Part shown: piece after piece, positions 32,626-40,741 of the stretch
How positions within the stretch are numbered: the stretch's first letter is position 1
Layout of the letters: each line of letters starts with the position of its first letter
Origin: Nitrospirota bacterium
Lineage (GTDB): Bacteria > Nitrospirota > Thermodesulfovibrionia > Thermodesulfovibrionales > UBA6898
Reading direction: 5' to 3'
Assembly: GCA_021811105.1 (NCBI GenBank)
Contig: JAJZPM010000026.1
Location: 1-47,499, forward strand
Length of the DNA stretch: 47,499 nucleotides
Translations under genes and position numbers: made by a program
Notes under the pieces: generated by a model
What the model was told of the DNA's origin: nothing
The model's input: the letters and a program-made list of their open reading frames with translations, nothing else
Databases searched by the model: none

Positions 32626-33341
32626 TATTTCTTACCTCCTGCTGTCGCGGCCTTCTGCGCCTCCTGCTCCTCGTATGCACGGATGTGCTCGAGCGACACC
32701 CTTCTGGGGCCGCCGTCCCTTGAGGTGGACCAGTTGCGCGGGGGAATGACCTCTGAGAGTTTCTCCAGCGTCCCGAGCTGTTTCATCCTCTCCACAATCA
32801 GGAACCAGGCGCAGTCAATGTCCTTGCTGACCTCGCATTTGCCGTTGTTCGTACCGCCGCAGGGCCCGTTCATGAGCGTCTTGGAGCACCGCGCGATCGG
32901 GCAGATGCCGCCGGTCATATGCAGGATGCAGTTGCCGCAGCCGGCGCAGAGCTCGACGAAATTGCCCGGGGCCTCCACCGCGCCGTAGAACGAGGTGTTG
33001 ATGCCCGGATAGACAGGGATGTTTCCGGTCCTGTCGGACAGGAAATTCACACCGACACCACAGGCGGTGGAGAGTACAAGGTCGTATTTCTTCACTTCAT
33101 CCATAACAGGGTCGAAGTACTCCGGCTCGCAGTGGCGCATTACGCCAAGGTGGTTGACTTCCATCTCCTTCCCTTCCTGCTGCGCCCGCATGCGGATGAG
33201 CGAGGCGATGGTCTCGGCCTCCTTTTCCCCGCCGGCGTGGCAGACCGCAACGCAGGTGTTGCACCCGAAGACGAGGACCTTTCTGAAGTCCTTGACCATC
33301 TCCCATATTTCTTCGATAGGTTTTTGTGATCCGATTATCAT
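32625..33341 (-). CDS. metV: MetV-type methylenetetrahydrofolate reductase subunit
   Basis: A 238-residue cysteine-rich protein. An N-terminal region has CNTCVAVCHAGG. A middle cluster reads CAGCGNCILHMTGGICPIAR and then the MetV signature CSKTLMNGPCGGTNNGKCEV. MetV binds Fe-S and zinc and forms the heteromeric reductase with MetF. A one-base overlap with metF shows cotranslation. The upstream oxidoreductase-MvhD fusion is probably its electron donor. The C-terminal tail is charged (EEQEAQKAATAGGKK). Confidence 0.93.
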   Translation of the reverse strand: MIIGSQKPIEEIWEMVKDFRKVLVFGCNTCVAVCHAGGEKEAETIASLIRMRAQQEGKEMEVNHLGVMRHCEPEYFDPVMDEVKKYDLVLSTACGVGVNFLSDRTGNIPVYPGINTSFYGAVEAPGNFVELCAGCGNCILHMTGGICPIARCSKTLMNGPCGGTNNGKCEVSKDIDCAWFLIVERMKQLGTLEKLSEVIPPRNWSTSRDGGPRRVSLEHIRAYEEQEAQKAATAGGKK

Positions 33342-33523
33342 AGTCTATACTCCTTTATCTAATTCGTTCTTATCGCGTGCAGTTACAATTAAAAGTCCGT
33401 CATCCTCGGGCCTGCCTGCCGGCAGGCAGGCTGGACCCGGGGATCCAGAACATCTTGAAAGTACTGGATTCCCGCTTACTGACTGCGGGACGACAAACAA
33501 AATAACGACTTTATACACAGCAC
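33342..33523. repeat. Intergenic repeat with a perfect 22-bp palindrome
   Basis: GCCTGCCTGCCGGCAGGCAG plus two bases forms a perfect palindrome at 33410-33431. It is embedded in a dispersed-repeat-like sequence with CCGTCATCCTCGGGC on the left, GGACCCGGGGATCCAG in the middle and TGGATTCCCGC on the right (about 33396-33496). It separates the oxidoreductase gene from metV. A shorter form of the palindrome recurs near 39313-39329. It may act as an attenuator between the two genes. Confidence 0.7.
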
Positions 33524-35626
33524 CTATTTAGTCCCTCTCAGCCCCATCTGTTTGATCCGCTCCGAAAAATTCGCACAGACCGCCGCATAGGGATTTCCTC
33601 CGTTGCCTGACGCCGCCGAGAGAATTTCGATGCGGCCGGGGTCGAATCCCAGCATCTTCAATAACTCTTGTCCCCGCTTCACCCGGGCGTCCACGCGGCG
33701 AGCGACATCGCGGTACTTACATGTCCCGTCGCCGCAGCGGACAACAGCAACAGCGTCCGCACCGGCTTCTATTGCCTTGAGAAGGTCAAGCACGTCGATC
33801 CTGCTCGTGCAGTGCACCGGGATTGTCCGCACATTCTTCGGCAGGTCAAAACCGAGCACGCCGACATGATGCGTACACATAAAGGCCGCGATCACCGGCT
33901 CCTGTCTGTTGGGCTCGATCCTGCCGACTGTCTGCGGAAGTGTCCGCCTGATTTCTCTCACGTCATAGCTCACCATGCTGATCGCCTCGGCCGGGCATTC
34001 CGGCGCGCAGAGTCCGCAGGCCTGGCAGTATTCAGGCCGTATCTCGGACACCGATGTAACCACCGGGGCGCCGTATGGGCAAATACGCATGCAGGTCAGG
34101 CAGGCCATGCACTTTTTCTGGTCTACCACTGCTCCGCCTCCGCATCCGCGGCAGCGGCCGGCCTCTTTCAGCGCCTCTTCCTCGTCATAACCGATCTCGA
34201 AGTGGACCATGCTGTCGCAGCGCACCTCGGGAGCAAGATGTTTGATCTCGAGGCGCGGCTCTTTAGCGATCTTCTCCACGACCTCTGGGGGCATCTGTTC
34301 GATCTTTTCTTTCTCCTGGGCCGGAAGTTTCCCCTCGATCGCCTCTCCCTGGCAGTAGAGGTGGATCGCCAGCGCAGCGCGATGGCCGTTTGCCACCGCC
34401 GCAATCGCCGATCCCGGTCCGGTCACGACCTCGCCCGAGACAAAGACGCCTTTTGCGCTGCTCATCTGGGTTGCAGGGTCCCATTTTACGCGGCCCCGTT
34501 CATCCAGTGAAACCGCGCTGTCCTTCAGGAAAGAGACGTCCGACATCTGGCCGATTGTGATGATAATGGTGTCCGCTTCGATCAGGGATGTCTGATCATT
34601 GTCAAAAGAAGGGTTGAACCTGCCGCTTGCGTCGAAGACGGCCTTGACCTTCACCACCTCGAGCCCTTTTACCTTGTCGCCTTCGCGTCTGACCGCCTTC
34701 GGCCCCCAGCGGTGGTTGATCTTGATCGATTCTTCGAGGGCCTCGTCCACTTCCCATTTCCAGGCCGGCATCTCCTCGGCAGACTCAAGGCAGACCATAG
34801 AGACGTCTTTCACACCGAGACGCCTTGCGGTCCTGGCAACATCCATCGCCACGTTTCCGCCGCCGATGACGAGCACCTTCTTTCCCACACACGGCTTTCT
34901 GCCGAAGGCAACGTCTTCCAGGAAGGGGATCGCCAAAAGCACACCAGGACCATCCACGCCTGGAATCGGCAGCGACCTGCTCAGGGAAAGGCCGATGGCG
35001 ATGAGCACCGCATCATGCTGTTTCGCAAGCTCGTCAATTTTCACGTCCTTGCCGATCTCGCAGTTCGTCTTCACTTCGATGCCCTTCGCAATCACGTCGT
35101 CGATATCTTCCTTCAGCATCTCCCTCGGAAGACGGTACGGAGGAATAGCCGAGGCGAGCATGCCGCCCAGCACAGGATGGCGTTCATAGATCGAAACGCT
35201 GTATCCGAAGTCGGCAAGGTCCCGGGCCGCGGTGAGACCGGAAGGCCCCGATCCGATGATGCCGACGCTCTTGCCCTTTGTCTTCTGGACGAGCCTGCGT
35301 CTTGCCCTTCGGTAGTCCAGGGACTTCTCGATGGCAAAGCGTTTGAGGTGCCTGACCGCCAGCGGTTCGTCGATCGTGCATCGCCTGCAAGATTGCTCGC
35401 AGGGATGATGGCAGATCATCGAGCAGACCGAGGCGATCGGATTCGGGGCGGTGATCACCTCGAATGCCTCGTGGTACCTGCCCTGAGCGATCAGGCCGAC
35501 GTAAGCCTGGACGTCCGTATGCGCCGGGCAGGCCGCCCTGCAGGGGGAATAGGGTCTCGTCTCCTTTATTTCAGCGCCGTACGGCCGGTACGGCATGGGT
35601 GCTCCTTCTATTTTTTCCTGTGCCAT
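33524..35626 (-). CDS. GltD-like NAD(P)H:FAD oxidoreductase with ferredoxin and MvhD-type domains
   Basis: A 700-residue multidomain protein. The N-terminal Fe-S region of the GltD type contains C29 and C33 and CSMICHHPCEQSCRRCTID. An FAD/NAD(P)H domain pair follows (GIIGSGPSGLTAARDLAD; VIGGGNVAMDVARTARRLG). A double [4Fe-4S] ferredoxin region has CMACLTCMRICPYGAP and CQACGLCAPECPAEAI. The C-terminal about 145 residues look like MvhD/HdrA-delta: CTHHVGVLGF, IPVHCTSRIDVLDLLKAI, and CGDGTCKYRDVARR. In acetogens, MvhD and Hdr proteins link NAD(P)H and ferredoxin to MetVF; here these parts are fused in one chain. It stands upstream of metV-metF, so I infer it feeds them electrons, possibly by flavin bifurcation. 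Confidence 0.9.
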   Translation of the reverse strand: MAQEKIEGAPMPYRPYGAEIKETRPYSPCRAACPAHTDVQAYVGLIAQGRYHEAFEVITAPNPIASVCSMICHHPCEQSCRRCTIDEPLAVRHLKRFAIEKSLDYRRARRRLVQKTKGKSVGIIGSGPSGLTAARDLADFGYSVSIYERHPVLGGMLASAIPPYRLPREMLKEDIDDVIAKGIEVKTNCEIGKDVKIDELAKQHDAVLIAIGLSLSRSLPIPGVDGPGVLLAIPFLEDVAFGRKPCVGKKVLVIGGGNVAMDVARTARRLGVKDVSMVCLESAEEMPAWKWEVDEALEESIKINHRWGPKAVRREGDKVKGLEVVKVKAVFDASGRFNPSFDNDQTSLIEADTIIITIGQMSDVSFLKDSAVSLDERGRVKWDPATQMSSAKGVFVSGEVVTGPGSAIAAVANGHRAALAIHLYCQGEAIEGKLPAQEKEKIEQMPPEVVEKIAKEPRLEIKHLAPEVRCDSMVHFEIGYDEEEALKEAGRCRGCGGGAVVDQKKCMACLTCMRICPYGAPVVTSVSEIRPEYCQACGLCAPECPAEAISMVSYDVREIRRTLPQTVGRIEPNRQEPVIAAFMCTHHVGVLGFDLPKNVRTIPVHCTSRIDVLDLLKAIEAGADAVAVVRCGDGTCKYRDVARRVDARVKRGQELLKMLGFDPGRIEILSAASGNGGNPYAAVCANFSERIKQMGLRGTK

Positions 35627-35715
35627 GCATACACTCCTGCTTCAGGGATATTCTCTTATTATGTTAACAGATAACCCCTCTCCTATGCCCTCTGAAAAAG
35701 GCTTATGAAGGGACC

Positions 35716-36630
35716 TTACTTGATCGGCAGACCGGCATGCATCTTGGCCGACGTGACGGTGTTTTTCATCAGCATCGTGATAGTCATCGGTCCCACGCCG
35801 CCGGGCACAGGAGTGATCGCCCCGGCGATCTCTTTTGCCGCATCGAAATCAACGTCACCCTTCAGGATCGGGACCATCTTACCGGTCTTTTCGCTCTTCT
35901 TCTCGCCGACCCGGTTGACCCCTACGTCGATCACGCAGGCTCCCGGCTTGATCCACTCGGGTTTTACGAGCCCGGGCACGCCCGCCGCGACGATCAGGAT
36001 ATCGGCCCGTTTGCAGTGGTCCGCCATATTCTTCGTTCCGGTATGCACAACCGTGACGGTCGAGTTTGCGCCCTTTCCCTTCTGAAGCATAATCATCGCG
36101 ATCGGCTTGCCGACTATATTGGAGCGGCCGACCACCACGACTTCCGCGCCGGAAGTCTCGAAGCCTGAGCGGACAATCAGTTCCTGTATGCCCGCGGGCG
36201 TGCAGGGCAGAAATTTCGCCTCGTCCCCGCCGATCATGAGGCGTCCTACGTTGACGGGATGAAAGCCGTCAACGTCCTTGTCCGGGTCGATGGCGTTTAG
36301 GACCTTCTTTTCGTCGATATGCTTCGGTAGAGGGAGCTGGACAAGGATTCCGTGCACCTTCGGGTCCTTATTATACTTGTCGATAAGCGTGAGAAGGGCA
36401 GCCTCGGTGATGTCCTCCGGCTGATCGTCCTGGATCGAAAAGAAGCCGATCTCGTCGGCCGCCTTGTGTTTGCCGGTGACGTAACTGACCGAAGCCGGGT
36501 TCTTGCCTACAAGGATAGTAACCAGTCCCGGCACAACCCCGTGCTTGTCCTTCATCCCCGCGACTTCTTTCTTGAGTTCCTCCCTGATCTGGGCGGCGAT
36601 CTCGGTACCGCTTATGATTTTTGCAGACAT
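35716..36630 (-). CDS. folD: Bifunctional methylenetetrahydrofolate dehydrogenase/methenyl-THF cyclohydrolase
   Basis: A 304-residue enzyme. Family motifs are SVSYVTGKHKAADEIGF with the catalytic lysine, QLPLPKHIDEKKVLNAIDPD, the NADP site VVVVGRSNIVGKPIAM, and the C-terminal ITPVPGGVGPMTITML. It interconverts CH2-THF and formyl-THF precursors and supplies CH2-THF to MetF. It lies 49 bases after folE and 89 bases before the oxidoreductase gene in the same direction. GGAGGAAGA precedes the ATG. Confidence 0.96.
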   Translation of the reverse strand: MSAKIISGTEIAAQIREELKKEVAGMKDKHGVVPGLVTILVGKNPASVSYVTGKHKAADEIGFFSIQDDQPEDITEAALLTLIDKYNKDPKVHGILVQLPLPKHIDEKKVLNAIDPDKDVDGFHPVNVGRLMIGGDEAKFLPCTPAGIQELIVRSGFETSGAEVVVVGRSNIVGKPIAMIMLQKGKGANSTVTVVHTGTKNMADHCKRADILIVAAGVPGLVKPEWIKPGACVIDVGVNRVGEKKSEKTGKMVPILKGDVDFDAAKEIAGAITPVPGGVGPMTITMLMKNTVTSAKMHAGLPIK

Positions 36631-36679
36631 CTTCTTCCTCCTTTAATTAATGCAGTATTCAGTGTCAGCTCGGAAAAAC

Positions 36680-37285
36680 TTAATCGCGCTTTTTTATTAG
36701 TTCAAGCAGCTCTTCTCTTGTCGATTCCTTCGACCTGAATATGCCCCTCACGGCCGAGGTGACGGTCCGCGCGCCGGGCTTTTTCATGCCCCGCATCGAC
36801 AGACAGAGATGCTCGGCATCGATGATCACCATTGCGCCCTTGGGCTTCAGTTTATTCATGATCATGTCGGCAAGCTGGGCGGTAAGCCGCTCCTGCACCT
36901 GGGGCCGCTTTGCCAATATCTCGACCGCCTTCGCCAGCTCACCGATCCCCGCGATCTTTCCCGCGCCGGGGATGTAGGCCACGTGGGCCTTCCCGATGAA
37001 CGGAAGGAGGTGGTGTTCACAGACGGAGTAAAAAGGGATGTCCTTGAGAAGCACCATCTCATCGTGGCTTTCGCCCTCGATATGCTGAAGAATCTCCTCG
37101 GTGGGGGTCTCGAGCCCGGAGAATATCTCCTGGTACATCTTAGCCACCCGCCGGGGTGTGTCCTTTATGCCGGGCCTTTCCGGGTCCTCACCTATCCCCT
37201 CGATGATCAGCCGAACGCCCTTTTCGATCTTTTTCAGGTTCATTTTTCCGGCATCCCTTTTTCCTCTGCTGTTGTCAGCGTCCAT
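36680..37285 (-). CDS. folE: GTP cyclohydrolase I
   Basis: A 201-residue type I enzyme. Zinc ligands are visible in [20 protein letters not shown] (Cys and His) and in [20 protein letters not shown] (second Cys). [19 protein letters not shown] is the N-terminal family block. It converts GTP to dihydroneopterin triphosphate, the first step of folate synthesis. The start is uncertain: the ATG at 37285 lacks a ribosome binding site, and the ATG about 43 bases in (MNLKKIEKG) would trim 14 residues that lie outside the conserved domain. It heads the C1-folate run. Confidence 0.95.
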   Translation of the reverse strand: MDADNSRGKRDAGKMNLKKIEKGVRLIIEGIGEDPERPGIKDTPRRVAKMYQEIFSGLETPTEEILQHIEGESHDEMVLLKDIPFYSVCEHHLLPFIGKAHVAYIPGAGKIAGIGELAKAVEILAKRPQVQERLTAQLADMIMNKLKPKGAMVIIDAEHLCLSMRGMKKPGARTVTSAVRGIFRSKESTREELLELIKKRD

Positions 37286-37411
37286 TTCTATCGATTTATA
37301 AATGAAGATCTTAAATTTTACTACGTCTGCAAATAAGACCCAACGAAAAAAATCAACGCTGATGCGGCCTTATACTATACCATTTCCAGGACGAAAAAAC
37401 AGCCTGAAAGA
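37286..37411. other. Short gap between aroF and folE
   Basis: 126 AT-rich bases. I see TAAAAT and TATAGT-like boxes for the minus strand but no clear -35 and no hairpin. Confidence 0.35.
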
Positions 37412-38437
37412 TCATTTGACACCTGACTTCTTCATGAAAGCTTCAAGTCCCCTGATCCGCCCATGAAGTGCTTCGAACTCCTTGAAATGCAGAGACTGCG
37501 GACCGTCAGAAAGGGCATGCTCCGGGTCCGGATGCACCTCCACCATCACGCCGTGGGCCCCCACCACGACAGAGGCGAGCGCTATCTGCGGCACCAGGAT
37601 CCTCTTCCCGGTCGCATGGCTCGGGTCGAAGATGACCGGCAGGTGGGAAAGGGACTTCACCAGGGGAATAACCGCAAGGTCGGCGGTATTCCGTGTCGCG
37701 GTTTCGAAGGTCCTTATGCCCCGTTCGCAGAGAATCACGTCGCGGTTGCCGCCGAGCAGAATGTACTCGGCGGACGCCAGCCATTCTTCCACCGTAGCCG
37801 AAAGTCCCCGTTTCAGCACCACAGGAATCCTTGCCTTGCCTACTTCGGTGAGAAGATCGAAGTTCTGCATGTTCCTGGCGCCTACCTGGAGTATGTCGAC
37901 CTTTTTCGCTGCCAGACCGACCTGCTCCGGACTCATCACCTCAGTTACCACGAGCATGCCGGTCTCCTTTCTCACGGCATCAAGAATTTCGAGACCCTCT
38001 TCCCTCATGCCCTGAAAGCTGTGCGGGCTAGTCCTCGGTTTATATGCGCCGGCCCTGAGCACCCTGACGCCGATTTTCTTCAGAAACCGGGCGGTCCTGA
38101 ATACCTGCTCCCTTCCCTCTATAGCGCACGGCCCGCCGATTACGAGAAAGGGAGACCTCCCGCCGACCCGGACGTTCCCCGGCAGTTTCACTACGGTATC
38201 CGCCGGATGGAAATCACGGCTCACGAGTTTGTACGGCTTTGTGACATGGATGATCTCCATGATCGCCTTAATGGCCCTGAAAGGCGCATCGTCCACCCAT
38301 CCCTGATTGCCGATTATTCCTATCGCTGTCCTCTCGGCACCCGGGATGGCGACAGGCTTGAGACCGAGCGACGTGATCGTCTTTTTGACCAGCTCAACGT
38401 CTTTATCAGCAGCCCAGTTATGAAGTACAATCAGCAT
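37412..38437 (-). CDS. aroF: 3-deoxy-7-phosphoheptulonate synthase, type I-beta
   Basis: A 341-residue enzyme. An N-terminal ferredoxin-like regulatory domain (about 1-70) carries LKPVAIPGAERTAIGI. The barrel has the substrate motifs VIGGPCAIEGREQVF, VLRAGAYKPRTSPHSFQG, LQVGARNMQNFDLL, VVLKRGLSATVEEWLASAEY and VIFDPSHATGKR, with C-terminal VEVHPDPEHALSDGPQSL. It makes DAHP from PEP and erythrose-4-phosphate to open the shikimate pathway. AAGGAG lies 13 bases before the ATG. It may be cotranscribed with folE, whose pathway meets it at p-aminobenzoate. Confidence 0.96.
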   Translation of the reverse strand: MLIVLHNWAADKDVELVKKTITSLGLKPVAIPGAERTAIGIIGNQGWVDDAPFRAIKAIMEIIHVTKPYKLVSRDFHPADTVVKLPGNVRVGGRSPFLVIGGPCAIEGREQVFRTARFLKKIGVRVLRAGAYKPRTSPHSFQGMREEGLEILDAVRKETGMLVVTEVMSPEQVGLAAKKVDILQVGARNMQNFDLLTEVGKARIPVVLKRGLSATVEEWLASAEYILLGGNRDVILCERGIRTFETATRNTADLAVIPLVKSLSHLPVIFDPSHATGKRILVPQIALASVVVGAHGVMVEVHPDPEHALSDGPQSLHFKEFEALHGRIRGLEAFMKKSGVK

Positions 38438-38766
38438 GGTTCGACTGACTCCTTTCAGTTTTGTCGGTTCTGCAGTTGCAATAAAGGAATTCGACCGTCG
38501 GGCCAGGAGCGATGGAAAAGCGCCTTACTCTGCGATACCTTGAAAACCTCTGTCCAGGCCCACCAGACTCAAGAGTAACGTGACCTCCACCCGAATGCCG
38601 CAAGGTGATTACAATCAAAAACAAATGTCGTCATGTAAGGCCTTTTTTCAGCGCTTCTGCCCCGACATTCTCCAGCTGTATCGTTAATTCTACTAAAGGC
38701 AGATTTAAATAGCAAAAATTCTCCTGAAGGCGGTGATATGGTAACCTTTAGGGAGGAGAAATTTGG
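38438..38766. other. Divergent regulatory region between aroF and the thioredoxin gene
   Basis: 329 bases with no gene. The right end folds into the hairpin at 38719-38760. The left part carries the aroF ribosome binding site. I see no T-box or named riboswitch, although aroF leaders often have one. Confidence 0.4.
38719..38760 (+). promoter_or_regulatory. Hairpin that can sequester the thioredoxin ribosome binding site
   Basis: TTCTCC (38719-38724) pairs with GGAGAA (38755-38760), and TGAAGG (38725-38730) pairs with CCTTTA (38745-38750). GGGA is bulged out, so the GGGAGGAG Shine-Dalgarno region at 38751-38758 is mostly inside the stem. The ATG follows at 38767. It could be an RNA thermometer or a protein-controlled leader. 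Confidence 0.45.
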
Positions 38767-39216
38767 ATGAACAGCTCGGCTCTTTTGCGCTGCAAGTCAT
38801 GCAGGACCGTTAACAGGGTTCCGGTAGACAGGCTCATGGAAAAGCCGAAATGCGGGAAATGCAAGGCATCTCTGGATTTTCCTCGATCGCCGGTAGAAGG
38901 AACGACCGCGAATTTCCAGACCGAAGTCTTCGATCCGCCGGGGTTCGTGCTCGTATTCTTCTGGGCGCCCTGGTGCACCCATTGCCGCGGTATGATGCCC
39001 GGTGTAGAGGACGTGGCGCGCCGAAAAGCGGGGAGGCTGAAGGTCGTCATGGTCAACACCGAAAAAGAGACCTACCTCGCGCAGCGTTTCAGCATCATGT
39101 CGGTCCCCAGACTCACGCTCTACCGCGCAGGAAGGCAGGTGGATGAGGTCAACGGGGCACTGTCACCTACACAGCTGGACGAGTGGACGGAACATTACTT
39201 AGTAAAGGTCTCATAA
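38767..39216 (+). CDS. Thioredoxin with N-terminal zinc ribbon, WCTHC active site
   Basis: A 149-residue TrxC-like protein. An N-terminal zinc ribbon uses C9, C12, C29 and C32 (RCKSCRTVNRVP, KCGKC). The thioredoxin fold then has VLVFFWAPWCTHCRGMMP with C70 and C73, and a cis-proline in MSVPRLTLYRAG. The catalytic pair is CTHC rather than CGPC, which should shift the redox potential. Its last residues YLVKVS and stop codon are encoded by the end of the repeat element at 39197, so the C-terminus was probably reset by that insertion. Confidence 0.9.
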   Translation: MNSSALLRCKSCRTVNRVPVDRLMEKPKCGKCKASLDFPRSPVEGTTANFQTEVFDPPGFVLVFFWAPWCTHCRGMMPGVEDVARRKAGRLKVVMVNTEKETYLAQRFSIMSVPRLTLYRAGRQVDEVNGALSPTQLDEWTEHYLVKVS

Positions 39217-39437
39217 TTGAATGCACATTCCTGGAAAGTCTCCTCTCGCCCCTCTCCAGGATCATAACTCCCCTTTTACCCCCTCTTATCTTAAAAGGGG
39301 GAGAGGCGCCGTGCCTGCCGGCAGGCAGGGAGCCTGGGGGCGTTACTCCTAAGGTAATATTCCTCCCTTTGGCAAAGGGAGGTTAGGAGGGATTTTCTGA
39401 TAATCATGTGCATACTATTTCGAGACTGTTAATAAGT
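39197..39437. mobile_element. Transposase-less element A with long terminal inverted repeats
   Basis: Left end 39197-39228 and right end 39406-39437 are inverted copies of one another at 25 of 32 positions, including GTCTC and a perfect 8-base inner core ATGCACAT. Between them lie runs such as CTCCCTTTGGCAAAGGGAGG and a 16-base palindromic core CCTGCCGGCAGG near 39313. No transposase is present. Its left end overlaps the thioredoxin stop and its right end overlaps the coaE stop. A second copy lies at 47.2 kb. Confidence 0.75.
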
Positions 39438-40060
39438 CAGTCATAAGCACTACGGGTGAGCCCACCCTTCTTCATCTCCTCACAGAGCAGACGGTACACC
39501 TCCGCCACCTGTGTCAGCGTCTCCTCTTTTGATCCGCTGTTGTCGATCACATAATCTGCACGCGCCTTCTTTTCTTCGATCGGCAGTTGGCTCCGCAACC
39601 TCAAAAAGGCCTCTTCCCGCGCAACCCCGGAGTTTTCCAGCCGCTCAATTGCGGTCTCCTCCGGCGCGTAGACGGTGATCACCTTTGAGAAATCCTCCTG
39701 ATAATCCCCCTCGAAAAGGAGAGGAACTTCCACGATAACGACGCGGTTTTTATCCTTAATCCTTCCGATAAAATCATTCACCCTTTCGAAGACAAGGGGA
39801 TGGATGATCCCTTCGAGCCCTTTTTTCAACCCAGGATCATGAAAGATCTTCGCAGCAACGGCCTTCTTATCAAGCACCCCACCGACCGCCACAACGTCAC
39901 CCCCAAGGAGCTTTCGCACATTCTCGATCACGCCTGTCTCCTTCAGCAGGAGTTCCACGACACGGTCGCTGTCCAGCGTGACCGCGCCCAGGTCCCTGAA
40001 TGCGGAAAGAACAAAGCTCTTGCCCATGCCGTAATTCCCTGTCAGTGCGGCAACCAGCAT
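39437..40060 (-). CDS. coaE: Dephospho-CoA kinase
   Basis: A 207-residue P-loop kinase. Walker A is ALTGNYGMGKSFVLSAFRD; VTLDSDRVVELLL and VVIVEVPLLFEGD are the substrate and lid regions; RLRSQLPIEEKKARADYVI is the C-terminal family block. It phosphorylates dephospho-CoA in the last step of CoA synthesis. Its ATG adjoins the lolD stop, in an operon with lolC/E and lysS. The last residues (GLTRSAYD) lie next to the repeat element, which may have replaced the original C-terminus. Confidence 0.93.
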   Translation of the reverse strand: MLVAALTGNYGMGKSFVLSAFRDLGAVTLDSDRVVELLLKETGVIENVRKLLGGDVVAVGGVLDKKAVAAKIFHDPGLKKGLEGIIHPLVFERVNDFIGRIKDKNRVVIVEVPLLFEGDYQEDFSKVITVYAPEETAIERLENSGVAREEAFLRLRSQLPIEEKKARADYVIDNSGSKEETLTQVAEVYRLLCEEMKKGGLTRSAYD

Positions 40061-40741
40061 TCAGACGAACATCCCGTCGGCCATCTCAAGCACCCTGTGG
40101 CAGCGGTCCGAAAGAGACTTATTATGCGTGACGACCACAAAGGCAATCCCTTTCCTCTTATTCAGCTCCAGAAAAAGCGCAAACAGGTCATTGCCGGTAG
40201 CGGTATCGAGATTGCCGGTCGGTTCGTCGGCAAGCACCACCACCGGGTTCTGAAGAAGCGCTCTCGCTACGGCAACGCGCTGCTGTTCCCCGCCTGATAA
40301 TTCCCCCGGCCTGTGTCTTATCCTCGCCGACAAACCGAGCTCTGAAAGGAGCGCCGATGCCCTTTTCGCGGCTTCGGCGAATGACATCCCGCTTATCAGG
40401 CCGGGAAGCATCACGTTTTCGAGTGAATTGAATTCCGGCAGCAGGTGATGGAACTGAAATACGAACCCGATGCTCGTGTTCCTGAGCAGGGCAAGAGAAT
40501 TTTCGTCCATCGCGCCGATATCTTTCCCCTTGAACAATACCTTGCCCGATGTGGGTTTGTCGAGCGCGCCGAGAATATGAAGGAGCGTACTTTTGCCCGC
40601 CCCTGAGGCCCCGATGATCCCGAGCATCTCGCCGGAGCCGATCGAGATATCGACACCCTTCAGCACCCTGAGTTCGCCCGCCTCGGTACGGAAGGTCTTG
40701 CTGACACCCCTCGCCTCGACGAGGGGATTGGAATTACTCAT
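40061..40741 (-). CDS. lolD: LolD-type ABC transporter ATPase
   Basis: A 226-residue ABC ATPase. Walker A GIIGASGAGKSTLLHILGAL, Q-loop FQFHHLLPEFNSLENVMLPG, signature LSGGEQQRVAVARAL, Walker B VVLADEPTGNLD, and H-loop VVTHNKSLSDRC. The FQFHHLLPEF region is typical of LolD rather than general MacB/FtsE ATPases. It drives lipoprotein release from the inner membrane with the adjacent permease; the ATG overlaps the permease gene by 8 bases. Confidence 0.94.
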   Translation of the reverse strand: MSNSNPLVEARGVSKTFRTEAGELRVLKGVDISIGSGEMLGIIGASGAGKSTLLHILGALDKPTSGKVLFKGKDIGAMDENSLALLRNTSIGFVFQFHHLLPEFNSLENVMLPGLISGMSFAEAAKRASALLSELGLSARIRHRPGELSGGEQQRVAVARALLQNPVVVLADEPTGNLDTATGNDLFALFLELNKRKGIAFVVVTHNKSLSDRCHRVLEMADGMFV

